This document shows positions 1 to 5,947 of a stretch of DNA of 9,189 bases, piece by piece (positions within the stretch are counted from its first letter, which is position 1; every line of letters begins with the position of its first letter). The notes beneath the pieces were generated by a model that saw nothing but the letters and a program-made list of their open reading frames with translations, was not told where the DNA came from and did no database searches. The stretch comes from Fischerella sp. (lineage in GTDB: Bacteria; Cyanobacteriota; Cyanobacteriia; Cyanobacteriales; Nostocaceae). The stretch covers positions 1-9,189 of the forward strand of contig JANZYY010000180.1 of assembly GCA_026419705.1 (NCBI GenBank), read 5' to 3'. A program made the translations under genes and the position numbers.

Positions 1-648
1 GCCTTTAACCAACCCCCTGTGCGACAGATAGAAAGTGGTTCTGCATTCAGAGATGTTTCTGAAGAATACTGGGCAGAACGTCCGATTGAATCAGCATATC
101 AACAAGGTTTCATGTCCGGCGATTCTAGTGGTAACTTTCGACCAAATCAACCTGTTACTAAAGTTGAAGCAATAACCGCTTTGAACAGAGGTCTAGATTT
201 AACTTCTGATCAAACAGCAGCAGCTTCTCCAACAGCTCAACCAATAACACAACAACCAGCTAGGAGAAGACCAGTATTTGTTCCAATCGCAATCACTTCC
301 TTAATGCAACCTCTATTAATTTCTAGAGCCGATGCTGTACCTGCTCCTGCAACTGCTTCTGGAACAACAACGCCTCAAGCTACACAGCTCGGTGACTATT
401 ACACAGATGCTAGCAGTATTCCGCAAGATGCAATTCCTGATGTAGCCGCAGTAACCAAACAAAACATAGTGGTCAACTATCCAAATCCAAAAGTACTTAA
501 CCCTAACCAGCCTGCTAGCCGTGCGGAAATTGCGGCTTTAATCCATCAAACATTGGTTTCTCAAGGAAGAATGGAACCACTTGCTGAAGATTCACCTGCT
601 AATCAGTATATTGTTCAGACTTCTGGCGATCGCCAAAATACTCAATAG
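1..648 (+). CDS. S-layer homology (SLH) domain protein, 3' part
   Basis: The frame is open from the first base, so the gene begins upstream and only the last 215 residues are visible; the GTG at 19 is probably an internal valine. Visible residues 16-66 form an SLH repeat, with an FRDVSEEYWA-type opening, GFMSGDSSGNFRPNQPVTK and a closing EAITAL helix. A second, more divergent SLH-like unit spans about 132-188 (YYTDASSIPQDAIPDV, then LNPNQPASRAEIAALI). Between them lies a 65-residue linker rich in Ala, Thr, Pro and Gln, with a short hydrophobic patch (FVPIAITSLMQPLLI). SLH domains generally bind cell-wall-linked polymers, so an envelope location is expected. In cyanobacteria many such proteins are of unknown function. 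The DUF3267 gene follows after 16 bases, so co-transcription is likely. The SLH call is secure; the role is not. Confidence 0.85.
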   Translation, partial: AFNQPPVRQIESGSAFRDVSEEYWAERPIESAYQQGFMSGDSSGNFRPNQPVTKVEAITALNRGLDLTSDQTAAASPTAQPITQQPARRRPVFVPIAITSLMQPLLISRADAVPAPATASGTTTPQATQLGDYYTDASSIPQDAIPDVAAVTKQNIVVNYPNPKVLNPNQPASRAEIAALIHQTLVSQGRMEPLAEDSPANQYIVQTSGDRQNTQ

Positions 649-664
649 CAGTCGTTCATAGTTT

Positions 665-1555
665 ATGGTTCATCATCACGAGCCAACTTATGTTTTCCGC
701 CTAACGTACGAACTGGCGTTGCGTTGGGCGGCTTTAAGTATCCTGCTGTTTTTTGCAAGTGTGGCAGGTGTGAGTGGGTTTTACCAAGCTGTTCACGGGC
801 GAATATGGACATTGGTATCTGCGAGCAACCAGACAAATCAATTACCAGCCCTTCTAGTATTTTTGGGATTTATTGGTGTTTTATTGGGTACACTCGTTGT
901 TCACGAATTAATTCATGGGATGGCATTCACTGTCTTTGGTGGGTCGCCCCGTTATGGAGTTGGTCTGAAATTTTTATTACCTTATGCCTACGCAAATTCA
1001 CCAGGAACTCGCTTTTCCCGTAACGCATTTTTAGTAATTGGACTAGCTCCCCTGGCGGTAATTGACCTGCTGTGTCTGATATTGCTGGCCATATTTCCAC
1101 AAGCAGCTTGGCTTGGTTTTGTTATAGTAATTAACACTTCTGGAGCAAGCGGTGATTTGTGGATGGCGACACTGCTGCTGCGCTGTCCTAGTTTTATTGA
1201 AGTTGAAGACCATCGTACAGGTATGGCGATTTACGCTCCCCCTCATGTTGATATTCGTTCTCTACCCTTTAAAACTTCTAGCTCAAAAGCTCGTTCGGCT
1301 TTATGGGTTTGGGGTAACACCACGCTGATTATTTTTGTGGTACTGTTTTTAGGTAGTTTTCTGGTGATGCCTATCTTCCAGATTTTGCAGGTTCCTTCAT
1401 TTGTCTTGGGAACAGATACTTTCTGGATTATGCGCTGGCAAAATAACGAGCAAGGATTTGGTATTGGTTTCAACCTGTTGTCTGTTTTGGCGATCGCTGC
1501 TTTTTTCGGACTTGTGGGTATTTTAGTTAAAGCGATTGACTCTAAAACCCACTGA
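665..1555 (+). CDS. DUF3267 family membrane protein, putative zinc metallopeptidase
   Basis: This 296-residue polytopic membrane protein carries a zincin motif HELIH at residues 80-84, inside a hydrophobic segment (about 62-90). A second conserved block, N157-T-S-G-A-S-G-D164 followed by LWMA, could supply a further metal ligand (Asp164), as in site-2-protease-like enzymes. Hydrophobic segments lie near residues 21-42, 62-90, 120-160, 217-245 and 268-290. These features match the DUF3267 putative zincin peptidase family, whose substrates are mostly unknown. The ATG at 665 follows the SLH stop by 16 bases with no clear Shine-Dalgarno sequence, which is common in cyanobacteria. The gene ends 14 bases before the convergent stop of the next gene, and a HIP1 site lies inside it near the 3' end. 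Proteolytic activity is inferred from the motif only. Confidence 0.8.
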   Translation: MVHHHEPTYVFRLTYELALRWAALSILLFFASVAGVSGFYQAVHGRIWTLVSASNQTNQLPALLVFLGFIGVLLGTLVVHELIHGMAFTVFGGSPRYGVGLKFLLPYAYANSPGTRFSRNAFLVIGLAPLAVIDLLCLILLAIFPQAAWLGFVIVINTSGASGDLWMATLLLRCPSFIEVEDHRTGMAIYAPPHVDIRSLPFKTSSSKARSALWVWGNTTLIIFVVLFLGSFLVMPIFQILQVPSFVLGTDTFWIMRWQNNEQGFGIGFNLLSVLAIAAFFGLVGILVKAIDSKTH

Positions 1556-1558
1556 CCG

Positions 1559-1573
1559 ATAGTCAATAGTTAA
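1559..1573. repeat. 15-base intergenic repeat, copy 1
   Basis: The 15-mer ATAGTCAATAGTTAA occurs here and again exactly at 7762-7776. This copy sits between the two convergent genes and overlaps the stop codon of the leftward gene. It resembles the short AGTCAATA-type repeats scattered through intergenic DNA of Nostoc-like genomes. Confidence 0.5.
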
Positions 1574-3180
1574 AATTTAGCTGTTTGTAAAGCTTTTGTT
1601 CGATTTTTTCTGTAGTCAGCAATTCTATCTGCAAACAGATTGAAAAAATGTTCTGTCTGCGTATCTTCACCACCCCAAGCAGGAATTTTTTCTCCTATTC
1701 TGGTGAAGAAGTCATATACGATAAACTGGGCAATTTTTTTCTTTCTTCCTTGAGCTAAATAAATAATTTGACAAGGATAAGCAAGGATACCAAAAGTAGG
1801 AAATAATCCCACGAAAAAGGCAATCCAAGGAATTTCCTGTCTAGCGATCGCTGCTTGTAATATTCTCCAAGATGTATATATTGTCCGATAAATAGGTCCT
1901 CCTAGAATCAGCCATGTAATGAAAATAAACTCATCAATTAATCCAACAAGGTAGAGGAGTGGCACTAATAAGTATTCAATGGCTTTAATAAATATTTTTA
2001 TGCCCAGATGAACACCGAAATCATTTAAATAATCGCTACTGTTATCTTGCTCTAGATATTCTAATAGACTTTCAGATTCTTCGTTTTTTAGTTGCTTTCT
2101 GTCTTGCCAAGATTTAATTCTGTTAGCTATATATCTTCTGGCTAGGGAAGACCTGTAACAATGAGATGAAAGAAATTTCCAAAATTGATAAAAAATTTGT
2201 ACGTATGGTATTTTTACTAGTTTATTGACTATGGCAATAGGTAATTCCATGAAAAATTTATACGCGAATTGACCTATAATTTTCATCAACTCTCGTCCAT
2301 ACCAAACCAATGGATGTTCGGAATACCATTGAGCTTGTTGCTCGTCGATCGCTCCTTTTTTGAGTTGATATTGAATACTACGATCAACTCTCCTCATCGA
2401 TTTCCATTTTTTTTGATGATGCTGTAACTTGAAAATGTACTCTAAAATTTCCTCATATTTTTCACTACCAAAATTTTCTTCTAATTCTAACCTATAACTG
2501 TTTATATATTGCTTTAATTTACTGGTGTTCACATCATCAAATAACGGTCTTCCATATTTAATCGACTTAGGCAAATAAAATGAAAAAAGTGCTAAGGTAT
2601 TTAAAGGAAATAAAGCTGGTACACCCGATTCTAAATCTATCCAAACAAAAACATAATTTCCTGGGGTATCATTTGCTAATAAAAAATTATTCAAGGCTGT
2701 AGGTGTTCCTTTGCCAGCTTGCCAAACCAGTCCGTCAAGCCCTGCCTCAATTAATTTTTCCTGTAATGGCAGCATAATCTCAGAAACTAAGGCAGGTAAT
2801 TCGCGGATTTGCTCGCAGCTAAAAGGCTGACGTAGTGCAACATGCCTCCCGGAAATAAATTCTGTATCTATTTGATAGGCTTTAAATTCTTGATTCCAAC
2901 AGGTGGCGATCGCCTCTGCAACTCTTAATTTATCACCAAACCAAAATTGCACTAAGGTGCTAAGAATCTTGCGCCGATAAAAGGCACACTTGATCGCATC
3001 TTCATTCCAAATATACGGATTCGGAGAGCCGGATAAAAAATAATGAATCATGCCAGCAATTTTGTCTGTATAAAATATTTTTCTTGCTATCAAACCTCCC
3101 TGGCTAGCTACTAAAAATACCTGTCCTGACCTACCAGCACCCAGCAATTTAGCAGAAGAATATTGTTGTAATTTTACCAT
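1570..3180 (-). CDS. Uncharacterised membrane protein with degenerate protein-kinase-like N-terminal domain
   Basis: The 536-residue product has no family I can name with certainty. The N-terminus looks like a kinase fold: a glycine loop LLGAGRSGQVFLV (residues 12-24), a lysine in ARKIF (Lys34) where the ATP-binding lysine would sit, then a segment GKGTPTALNNFLL (157-168) followed by VWIDLESG (179-186). Asn165 and Asp182 could be the metal-binding Asn and the DFG-type Asp. No HRD catalytic aspartate is visible at the expected place, so it may be a pseudokinase or an atypical small-molecule or lipid kinase. Residues 245-375 are basic and helical. The C-terminal part has membrane segments near 394-428 and 451-476, then a charged tail. 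The ATG at 3180 has no strong Shine-Dalgarno sequence. The gene is monocistronic in this window, convergent with the DUF3267 gene, and contains two HIP1 sites. The ORF is certainly real; the kinase resemblance is my inference from motifs. Confidence 0.75.
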   Translation of the reverse strand: MVKLQQYSSAKLLGAGRSGQVFLVASQGGLIARKIFYTDKIAGMIHYFLSGSPNPYIWNEDAIKCAFYRRKILSTLVQFWFGDKLRVAEAIATCWNQEFKAYQIDTEFISGRHVALRQPFSCEQIRELPALVSEIMLPLQEKLIEAGLDGLVWQAGKGTPTALNNFLLANDTPGNYVFVWIDLESGVPALFPLNTLALFSFYLPKSIKYGRPLFDDVNTSKLKQYINSYRLELEENFGSEKYEEILEYIFKLQHHQKKWKSMRRVDRSIQYQLKKGAIDEQQAQWYSEHPLVWYGRELMKIIGQFAYKFFMELPIAIVNKLVKIPYVQIFYQFWKFLSSHCYRSSLARRYIANRIKSWQDRKQLKNEESESLLEYLEQDNSSDYLNDFGVHLGIKIFIKAIEYLLVPLLYLVGLIDEFIFITWLILGGPIYRTIYTSWRILQAAIARQEIPWIAFFVGLFPTFGILAYPCQIIYLAQGRKKKIAQFIVYDFFTRIGEKIPAWGGEDTQTEHFFNLFADRIADYRKNRTKALQTAKF

Positions 3181-3283
3181 TAACTTTGCTTTTTTATCTT
3201 AGTTTGTACTTAGTAATATTTTGTTTGCTCATATATTGCACAATCTTCTACAATAACGAGAAGGCAGAAGGGTACCCCATAAT

Positions 3284-3433
3284 GGGACTTAGACAAAAAG
3301 TAGCCATAAAAAACCTCAAATGCATATACAGAGAGACTTTGACATCGATTTGCCTATTTTATTGATATATCTGGGTTTCAAGCATTTTTGAGCCTCTGAT
3401 GTATTTTCTCTGCCTCAAAAATGTTTAAGTCCC
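3284..3433. mobile_element. Candidate MITE, 150 bp with 12-bp terminal inverted repeats
   Basis: The left end GGGACTTAGACA (3284-3295) matches the reverse complement of the right end TGTTTAAGTCCC (3422-3433) at 11 of 12 positions. The interior is AT-rich and non-coding. TAAT directly abuts the left end, and TAAT also occurs two bases beyond the right end, so a target duplication is possible but not clean. Size, terminal repeats and lack of coding capacity suggest a miniature inverted-repeat transposable element, possibly mobilised by an IS elsewhere in the genome. No transposase is visible in the window. A chance inverted repeat cannot be excluded. Confidence 0.4.
3380..3426. repeat. Stem-loop, 13-bp arms, 21-base loop
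   Basis: AAGCATTTTTGAG (3380-3392) pairs with CTCAAAAATGTTT (3414-3426), with one G-T pair. The right arm overlaps the right terminal repeat of the candidate MITE. Neither strand shows a following T-run, so it does not look like a standard terminator. Confidence 0.5.
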
Positions 3434-3604
3434 GCTAATCGTTTTAACCCTGACAATGATGCTTTGTATCTCACGATCTTCTCCACAAATAAATAAATTT
3501 GGGGGCTTGAAACCTTTCGGGCAGAATGCATCGGACTAAAAAAAAGGTATGAAATTTGACTTAAGCCTTCTGCCCTCCGCCCTCAGCTCCCGCTGCCTTT
3601 CTTC

Positions 3605-3670
3605 AGTCAATTAATGATTAGATTTATTCATATCTAAAGTCAATTAATGATTAGATTTATTCATATCTAA
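3605..3670. repeat. Perfect 33-bp tandem duplication
   Basis: Two identical 33-base units, 3605-3637 and 3638-3670, lie head to tail. Each starts AGTCAATTAATGATTAG and ends ATATCTAA. Each unit contains the inverted pair TTAGAT/ATCTAA separated by eight bases, so each can form a small hairpin or present a dyad site. The absence of any difference between copies points to recent duplication by slippage, to selection, or to an assembly artefact. Confidence 0.9.
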
Positions 3671-3765
3671 AGCTTCTTGAAAATAACAAACCAAAAAGTA
3701 CACAAAAGATATAAATAAATAAGAGTTATTGAAGCTAAACTCCCCCGGCTTTTTGTGAAACTTTC

Positions 3766-3785
3766 GTTCCACCGCCGTGGGGAAC
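3766..3785 (-). terminator. GC-rich hairpin 3' of the PRC/DUF2382 gene
   Basis: GTTCC (3766-3770) pairs with GGAAC (3781-3785); CAC/GTG pairing inside can extend the stem across a two-base bulge. It lies 17 bases past the stop codon of the leftward gene. No T-run follows in the leftward direction, so termination activity is tentative. Confidence 0.3.
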
Positions 3786-3802
3786 ATCAAAAAATACTAG
3801 AT

Positions 3803-4636
3803 TTACTTGTCCACAATCGGACGATCGTCATTATCTAAGTCAAGCTCTTCGCGTCGAACAGTTTCTTGAGCTTGAACTGTGTCATGTTCTACAACTTTCT
3901 TGACTCGGACTTCTTCCCGGACAATAGCTTCTTTGTGAATATCGGGCGTTTCTTCGTAAATGTCCATGCGGGCTACTTCACCTTCACGAAAGGCATTATC
4001 TGGATTGCTTGGTGTAGCATTCGTGGGATTTGTGCGCTCAATTATAACTCGCTCTTTTTCAACGGGTACTGCAACACGAGCAGTGTCAGTTTCTACGTGT
4101 TTGCCAACAGCAACTTCCCCAGTCTTGCGACGTTCTTTATTTGCAATTAACCGTTCTTCATATAATTTCAAGGATTGACTATCCTGTTTGTCAATATCAT
4201 AAAGTGACGGTTCCTGCTCGTAGTTGTAAGTGCTGTGGTCATAAGCAGCAGGCTGAGTCATACCAGAAGTAGCAACTGAGCCACGATACACTCCACGTAC
4301 TTGCTCTTCATAGTCGTAATCAACCTTTTCCAATTCATCAAGGTTAGGCAGGTTTTCGACTTGCTCTTTAGTCAAACTTTTGGCATAGATTCGTTTGTCA
4401 GTGTAACGAATGTCAGCAAGACCAACTGGTAGCAAAACTTTTTTACCAAAAATCCAGAAACCTGTGTCCACTACAAAATAGCGGAATTTACCTGTTTGTT
4501 CATCTACTAAAATATCGTGAACCGAACCCACTTTGTCATTTGTTTGAGCATAAACATCAAAATCCTTAATGTCATCAATATCGGAGTATTCTTCACGATA
4601 GTTGGGGTAAAATTCTTCTAATTTTACAAGTGTCAT
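3803..4636 (-). CDS. PRC-barrel and DUF2382 (YsnF/AvaK) domain stress protein
   Basis: The 277-residue soluble, highly charged protein has two domains. Residues about 20-100 form a PRC-barrel (DFDVYAQTNDKVGSVHDIL, FRYFVVDTGFWIFGKKVLLP, a DIRY segment). Residues about 155-268 form a DUF2382 or YsnF/AvaK domain (LKLYEERLIANKERRKTGEV, then AVPVEKERVIIER and EEVRVKKVVEHDTV). A Tyr/Gln-rich linker joins them. The family includes AvaK, an akinete-associated protein of Anabaena variabilis, and general-stress proteins such as YsnF; the biochemical function is unknown, and database names such as 'photosystem reaction centre subunit H' come only from the PRC fold. I place the start at 4636 because GGAG (4645-4648) lies eight bases upstream; an in-frame ATG at 4690 gives 18 extra, unconserved-looking residues. 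The gene stands alone, with long AT-rich DNA upstream. Confidence 0.88.
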   Translation of the reverse strand: MTLVKLEEFYPNYREEYSDIDDIKDFDVYAQTNDKVGSVHDILVDEQTGKFRYFVVDTGFWIFGKKVLLPVGLADIRYTDKRIYAKSLTKEQVENLPNLDELEKVDYDYEEQVRGVYRGSVATSGMTQPAAYDHSTYNYEQEPSLYDIDKQDSQSLKLYEERLIANKERRKTGEVAVGKHVETDTARVAVPVEKERVIIERTNPTNATPSNPDNAFREGEVARMDIYEETPDIHKEAIVREEVRVKKVVEHDTVQAQETVRREELDLDNDDRPIVDK

Positions 4637-4644
4637 TTGTTTTT

Positions 4645-4648
4645 CTCC
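4645..4648 (-). promoter_or_regulatory. Ribosome binding site deciding the PRC/DUF2382 start
   Basis: Reading leftward, GGAG is followed by eight bases and then ATG at 4636. No comparable site precedes the earlier in-frame ATG at 4690. Confidence 0.6.
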
Positions 4649-4891
4649 AACTTCATATCCGTTATTCACTATGTTAAAAATATCTGCCAACTAATCTTCT
4701 AACCATGGGATGATTAAGTAATACAAATAGTGATAGAGCTAGAGTTATTAATAGCGGATGTAATTATATTTTATTTTTATATAAATATTACTTCTGACTG
4801 ATGTTTATGTTGAAAACTGCTAAAATAAAAAAACAGAAATATTGAAGTTTTCGCTCTTCAGCTGCTAGTAGGAAGTTCCAGTATACTGAGA

Positions 4892-5074
4892 TCAATAAGG
4901 GGTGTAATGTTGAGATTTTGTTGTATTAAGCGGGTTTGGATAGTGAGTAAGGCGGAAACGAATTAACTCTGAAGATGCGATCGCCGTATTCATCGCCGGA
5001 TCTGCAAATGGGACAATTAGCATTGCCCTAGTTAGTAAGTAAATTGTGCTGGTATATAAGCCAATCCAGACCAC
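4892..5074 (-). CDS. Doubtful small membrane protein or gene remnant, 60 aa
   Basis: The frame reads from a GTG at 5074 to TGA at 4892. The first 28 or so residues are hydrophobic (GLYTSTIYLLTRAMLIVPFA), followed by a polar tail with ELIRFRLTHYPNPL. The frame stays open upstream to a TAG at 5111-5113, adding 12 more codons (RGFLRYAAVAGF) without an ATG, GTG or TTG. It contains a HIP1 site read as Ala-Ile-Ala, as HIP1 sites in genes often are. There is no Shine-Dalgarno sequence. I recognise no family. It could be a small membrane protein, the remains of a longer gene, or chance. It follows the rhomboid gene by 62 bases on the same strand. Confidence 0.25.
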   Translation of the reverse strand: MVWIGLYTSTIYLLTRAMLIVPFADPAMNTAIASSELIRFRLTHYPNPLNTTKSQHYTPY

Positions 5075-5101
5075 AAAACCAGCTACAGCTGCATATCTTA
5101 G

Positions 5102-5122
5102 AAAACCTCTCTAGCTAGAGGT
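5102..5122 (-). terminator. Hairpin after the rhomboid gene, possible weak terminator
   Basis: Leftward, ACCTCT-AGCTAG-AGAGGT forms a six-base-pair stem with a six-base loop (5105-5122), followed by only three further T residues. It begins 15 bases after the rhomboid stop. The short T-run makes it a weak candidate. Confidence 0.35.
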
Positions 5123-5136
5123 ATATTTGCTATGTT

Positions 5137-5832
5137 CTAGCGGCGCTTATACAAGCCGAATAGAGGAGCAAGAATTGCCCCGAAGACGAAGCCTCCTGCA
5201 TGTGCCCAGTAGGCAATCCCTCCACCTTCCATTCCGATATTGGAGCGAGCCTGTAAGCTAGCAATACCATAGAAGGCTTGCTGGATAAACCAAAACCCAA
5301 GAAAGAAAAATGCGGGAATTCGTATTGTGGTCAAGAAAAATCCTAAAGGAACTAAAGTGAGAACTTCGGCTCTTGGAAAACGAAGAATGTATGCACCTAA
5401 AACGCCGGCTATAGCACCACTAGCACCCAAGGAAGGAATCGTCGAATTTTGTGAAAAGAACCATTGGGATAGTGCTGCTAAAACGCCGCACGTTAGATAA
5501 AAAATTAAATATTTCACATGACCCAAGCGGTCTTCAATATTGTTACCAAAAACCCATAAAAATAGCATATTTCCTGCCAGGTGCAAAAAACCACCATGTA
5601 GGAATTGAGATGTAATTAAGGTCATCCACTCTGGTATCACTTGATTATCCAAGCCAGTTGGGCAAGTACTTGAAAGTTGGCATGGTACTAGCGCCGCAAC
5701 GTAGAAAAAACTTTGCAATTGTTGCGGTGTCAAGCTCAGCTGATAAAGAAAAACAAGGATATTGGTAATAATTAATCCGTAGGTAACATACGGCGTAATT
5801 GTTGTTGGGTTGTTATCTCGCAAAGGAACCAC
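5137..5832 (-). CDS. Rhomboid family intramembrane serine protease
   Basis: The 231-residue polytopic protein carries all rhomboid hallmarks. HLAGNMLFLW (84-93) gives the HxxxN motif (His84, Asn88). GASGAIAGVLGA (136-147) has the catalytic Ser138. YWAHAGGFVFG (208-218) has the catalytic His211. About six transmembrane segments fit, starting near residue 17, and the length suits a minimal bacterial rhomboid. It should cleave membrane-protein substrates within the bilayer; the natural substrates of cyanobacterial rhomboids are mostly unknown. The start is GTG at 5832, supported by AGGA (5842-5845) nine bases upstream. The extracytoplasmic loop between TM1 and TM2 contains two cysteines (Cys51, Cys57) that could pair. 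It lies 115 bases downstream of mgtE on the same strand, so it may have its own promoter in that AT-rich gap. Confidence 0.93.
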   Translation of the reverse strand: MVPLRDNNPTTITPYVTYGLIITNILVFLYQLSLTPQQLQSFFYVAALVPCQLSSTCPTGLDNQVIPEWMTLITSQFLHGGFLHLAGNMLFLWVFGNNIEDRLGHVKYLIFYLTCGVLAALSQWFFSQNSTIPSLGASGAIAGVLGAYILRFPRAEVLTLVPLGFFLTTIRIPAFFFLGFWFIQQAFYGIASLQARSNIGMEGGGIAYWAHAGGFVFGAILAPLFGLYKRR

Positions 5833-5947
5833 GATTGTTTTTCCTGATAATTGTTACTTGAGAAAAATGAGAAGTTATAATCTGAATATATTTATTTTAA
5901 AAGTCTCCAAACTTGTCTGAAATTTATAATAAAAATCAGTTAGTTAG

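Larger units (their letters stand above)
3181..3802. other. Long intergenic gap with repeats, no gene
   Basis: This 622-base region separates the leftward kinase-like gene from the leftward PRC/DUF2382 gene. No convincing ORF is present; the longest leftward ATG frame I could read (about 38 codons, roughly 3390-3530) has no ribosome site and no recognisable sequence. The gap holds a MITE-like segment (3284-3433), a stem-loop (3380-3426), a 33-bp tandem duplication (3605-3670) and a hairpin (3766-3785). A 9-base inverted repeat GGCAGAAGG/CCTTCTGCC at 3263-3271 and 3566-3574 brackets the left half. A pyrimidine-rich stretch, CCTTCTGCCCTCCGCCCTC, starts at 3566. Confidence 0.7.
4691..5136. other. 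AT-rich intergenic region with one doubtful ORF
   Basis: Leftward transcription of the PRC/DUF2382 gene probably starts somewhere in 4640-4890, but I could not identify convincing -35 and -10 boxes. The 4691-4850 part is very AT-rich, and a 7-base inverted repeat GAAAACT/AGTTTTC lies at 4812-4818 and 4846-4852. The rest holds the small ORF at 4892-5074 and the hairpin at 5105-5122, both listed separately. Confidence 0.5.

Noticed and set aside
724..1023. Rightward ORF of 99 codons
   Set aside because: It is an alternate frame of the DUF3267 gene, with a Trp- and Cys-rich translation unlike a natural protein.
1243..1566. Leftward ORF of 107 codons opposite the DUF3267 gene
   Set aside because: It lies wholly antisense to a gene with clear motifs, has no ribosome site and no recognisable domain.
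3390..3530. Leftward 38-codon ORF in the intergenic gap
   Set aside because: There is no Shine-Dalgarno sequence and no recognisable similarity, and it overlaps the candidate MITE end.
3480..3540. CRISPR-like repeat (GGCTTGAAACCTTTC)
   Set aside because: It occurs once only, with no spaced second copy, so there is no array.
3866..4178. Two rightward ORFs opposite the PRC/DUF2382 gene
   Set aside because: Both are shadows of the conserved leftward coding frame and show no family features.
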